Of a DNA stretch of 5,288 nucleotides, positions 4,975-5,288 are shown one piece after another. The notes beneath the pieces are model-generated. The model saw only the letters and a program-made list of their open reading frames with translations, was not told the origin of the DNA and did no database searches. The position numbers and the translations under genes were made by a program. How positions within the stretch are numbered: the first letter of the stretch is position 1; each line of letters opens with the position of its first letter. Source of the DNA: an uncultured Verrucomicrobiota bacterium. Its GTDB lineage: Bacteria; Verrucomicrobiota; Verrucomicrobiia; Opitutales; Opitutaceae. The stretch is taken from contig CAIXIZ010000283.1 of assembly GCA_903919625.1 (NCBI GenBank), positions 1 to 5,288 of the forward strand. The letters run 5' to 3'.

Positions 4975-5288
4975 CGCGGAGCATCCAACGCGGCCACCGC
5001 CTGTTTATGTGCGACGGCAGCCTCCTCGGGGCTGGCGGCGGAACAGCGCAAGTCGCGCAGCACGCCATCGCCCAGCCCGTAAATCCAGCCGTGGACGCTG
5101 ACCGGCTGGGTCCGTTTCCACGCATCCAGCACCGGCGAGGACTGGCACACATGGCGCGCCTGCTCGATGACGTTCAGCTCGCAGAGCCGCGCGCTCTGCG
5201 CGGCCTCGTCGGGCAGCCGGCACAGGCAGGCGTCGTGTTGCTCGCGCACATCCTGCACATGGCGCAGCCAGTTGTCGGCCAGGCCCAC
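4971..5288 (-). CDS. Beta-class carbonic anhydrase, C-terminal half, enters from the right edge
   Basis: Beta-carbonic anhydrases interconvert CO2 and bicarbonate in the cytoplasm and supply bicarbonate for carboxylations and pH balance. The 105 residues present match the C-terminal half of the E. coli Can type: NWLRHVQDVREQH at the left end; LCELNVIEQARHV; SSPVLDAWKR; the strongly conserved VSVHGWIYGLGDGVLRDL; and a variable tail ending at TAG 4971-4973. The zinc ligands (Cys, Asp, His, Cys) lie in the N-terminal half beyond the window, so catalytic integrity cannot be judged. The coding frame is open up to the right edge. The gene converges on the CDGSH gene, with 136 bases of hairpin-containing DNA between them. 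Confidence 0.93.
   Translation of the reverse strand: MGLADNWLRHVQDVREQHDACLCRLPDEAAQSARLCELNVIEQARHVCQSSPVLDAWKRTQPVSVHGWIYGLGDGVLRDLRCSAASPEEAAVAHKQAVAALDAPR

Noticed and set aside
4309..5082. Long plus-strand frame overlapping the end of GH105, the CDGSH gene and the carbonic anhydrase
   Set aside because: It crosses three recognised genes in another frame and is rich in Ser, Pro, Thr and Arg with no domain features.
1..5288. tRNA, rRNA, insertion sequence, phage genes or a defence island
   Set aside because: No cloverleaf-like or rRNA-like sequence and no transposase, integrase or nuclease domain was recognised on either strand.

Overview
The window is high-GC chromosomal DNA (about 60-65 % by eye) with bacterial gene density and no phage, plasmid or insertion-sequence genes. 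The protein set suggests Verrucomicrobiota, perhaps near Opitutaceae: an exported DUF4159 protein, a secreted Sel1-repeat protein, a GH105 lipoprotein, a galactokinase with a GNHTDYN motif, and starts without Shine-Dalgarno sequences. That placement is inference from gene style; no rRNA or marker gene is present.

Layout, left to right. (1) The first 88 codons of a galactokinase-type GHMP kinase run leftward off the window (minus strand, start at 266). (2) A short divergent intergenic region holds small palindromes. (3) On the plus strand, a signal-peptide leader (443-682) and a DUF4159 body (open from 552 to 1478) lie in different reading frames. A perfect six-copy 8-bp tandem repeat (565-612) sits where the two should join. 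(4) An SRAP/YedK-type abasic-site protein, 1546-2271. (5) A secreted protein with six Sel1 repeats, about 2362-3240. (6) A GH105/GH88-like lipoprotein, probably an unsaturated glucuronyl or galacturonyl hydrolase, 3360-4514. (7) A 78-residue protein with two CDGSH iron-sulfur motifs, 4598-4834. (8) A convergent intergenic region with a GTAG-headed REP-like hairpin and a possible decayed inverted partner. (9) The C-terminal half of a beta-carbonic anhydrase on the minus strand, entering from the right edge.

The plus-strand genes look like a loose series of individually expressed housekeeping and accessory genes rather than one pathway. Galactokinase and the GH105 lipoprotein both fit use of plant or algal polysaccharides, but they are 3 kb apart on opposite strands and nothing shows co-regulation. 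The most notable point is the DUF4159 locus. Adding one 8-bp unit, or losing two, would fuse the signal peptide in frame to the DUF4159 domain. The site is therefore either a phase-variable switch seen in its OFF state or a miscounted repeat in the assembly.
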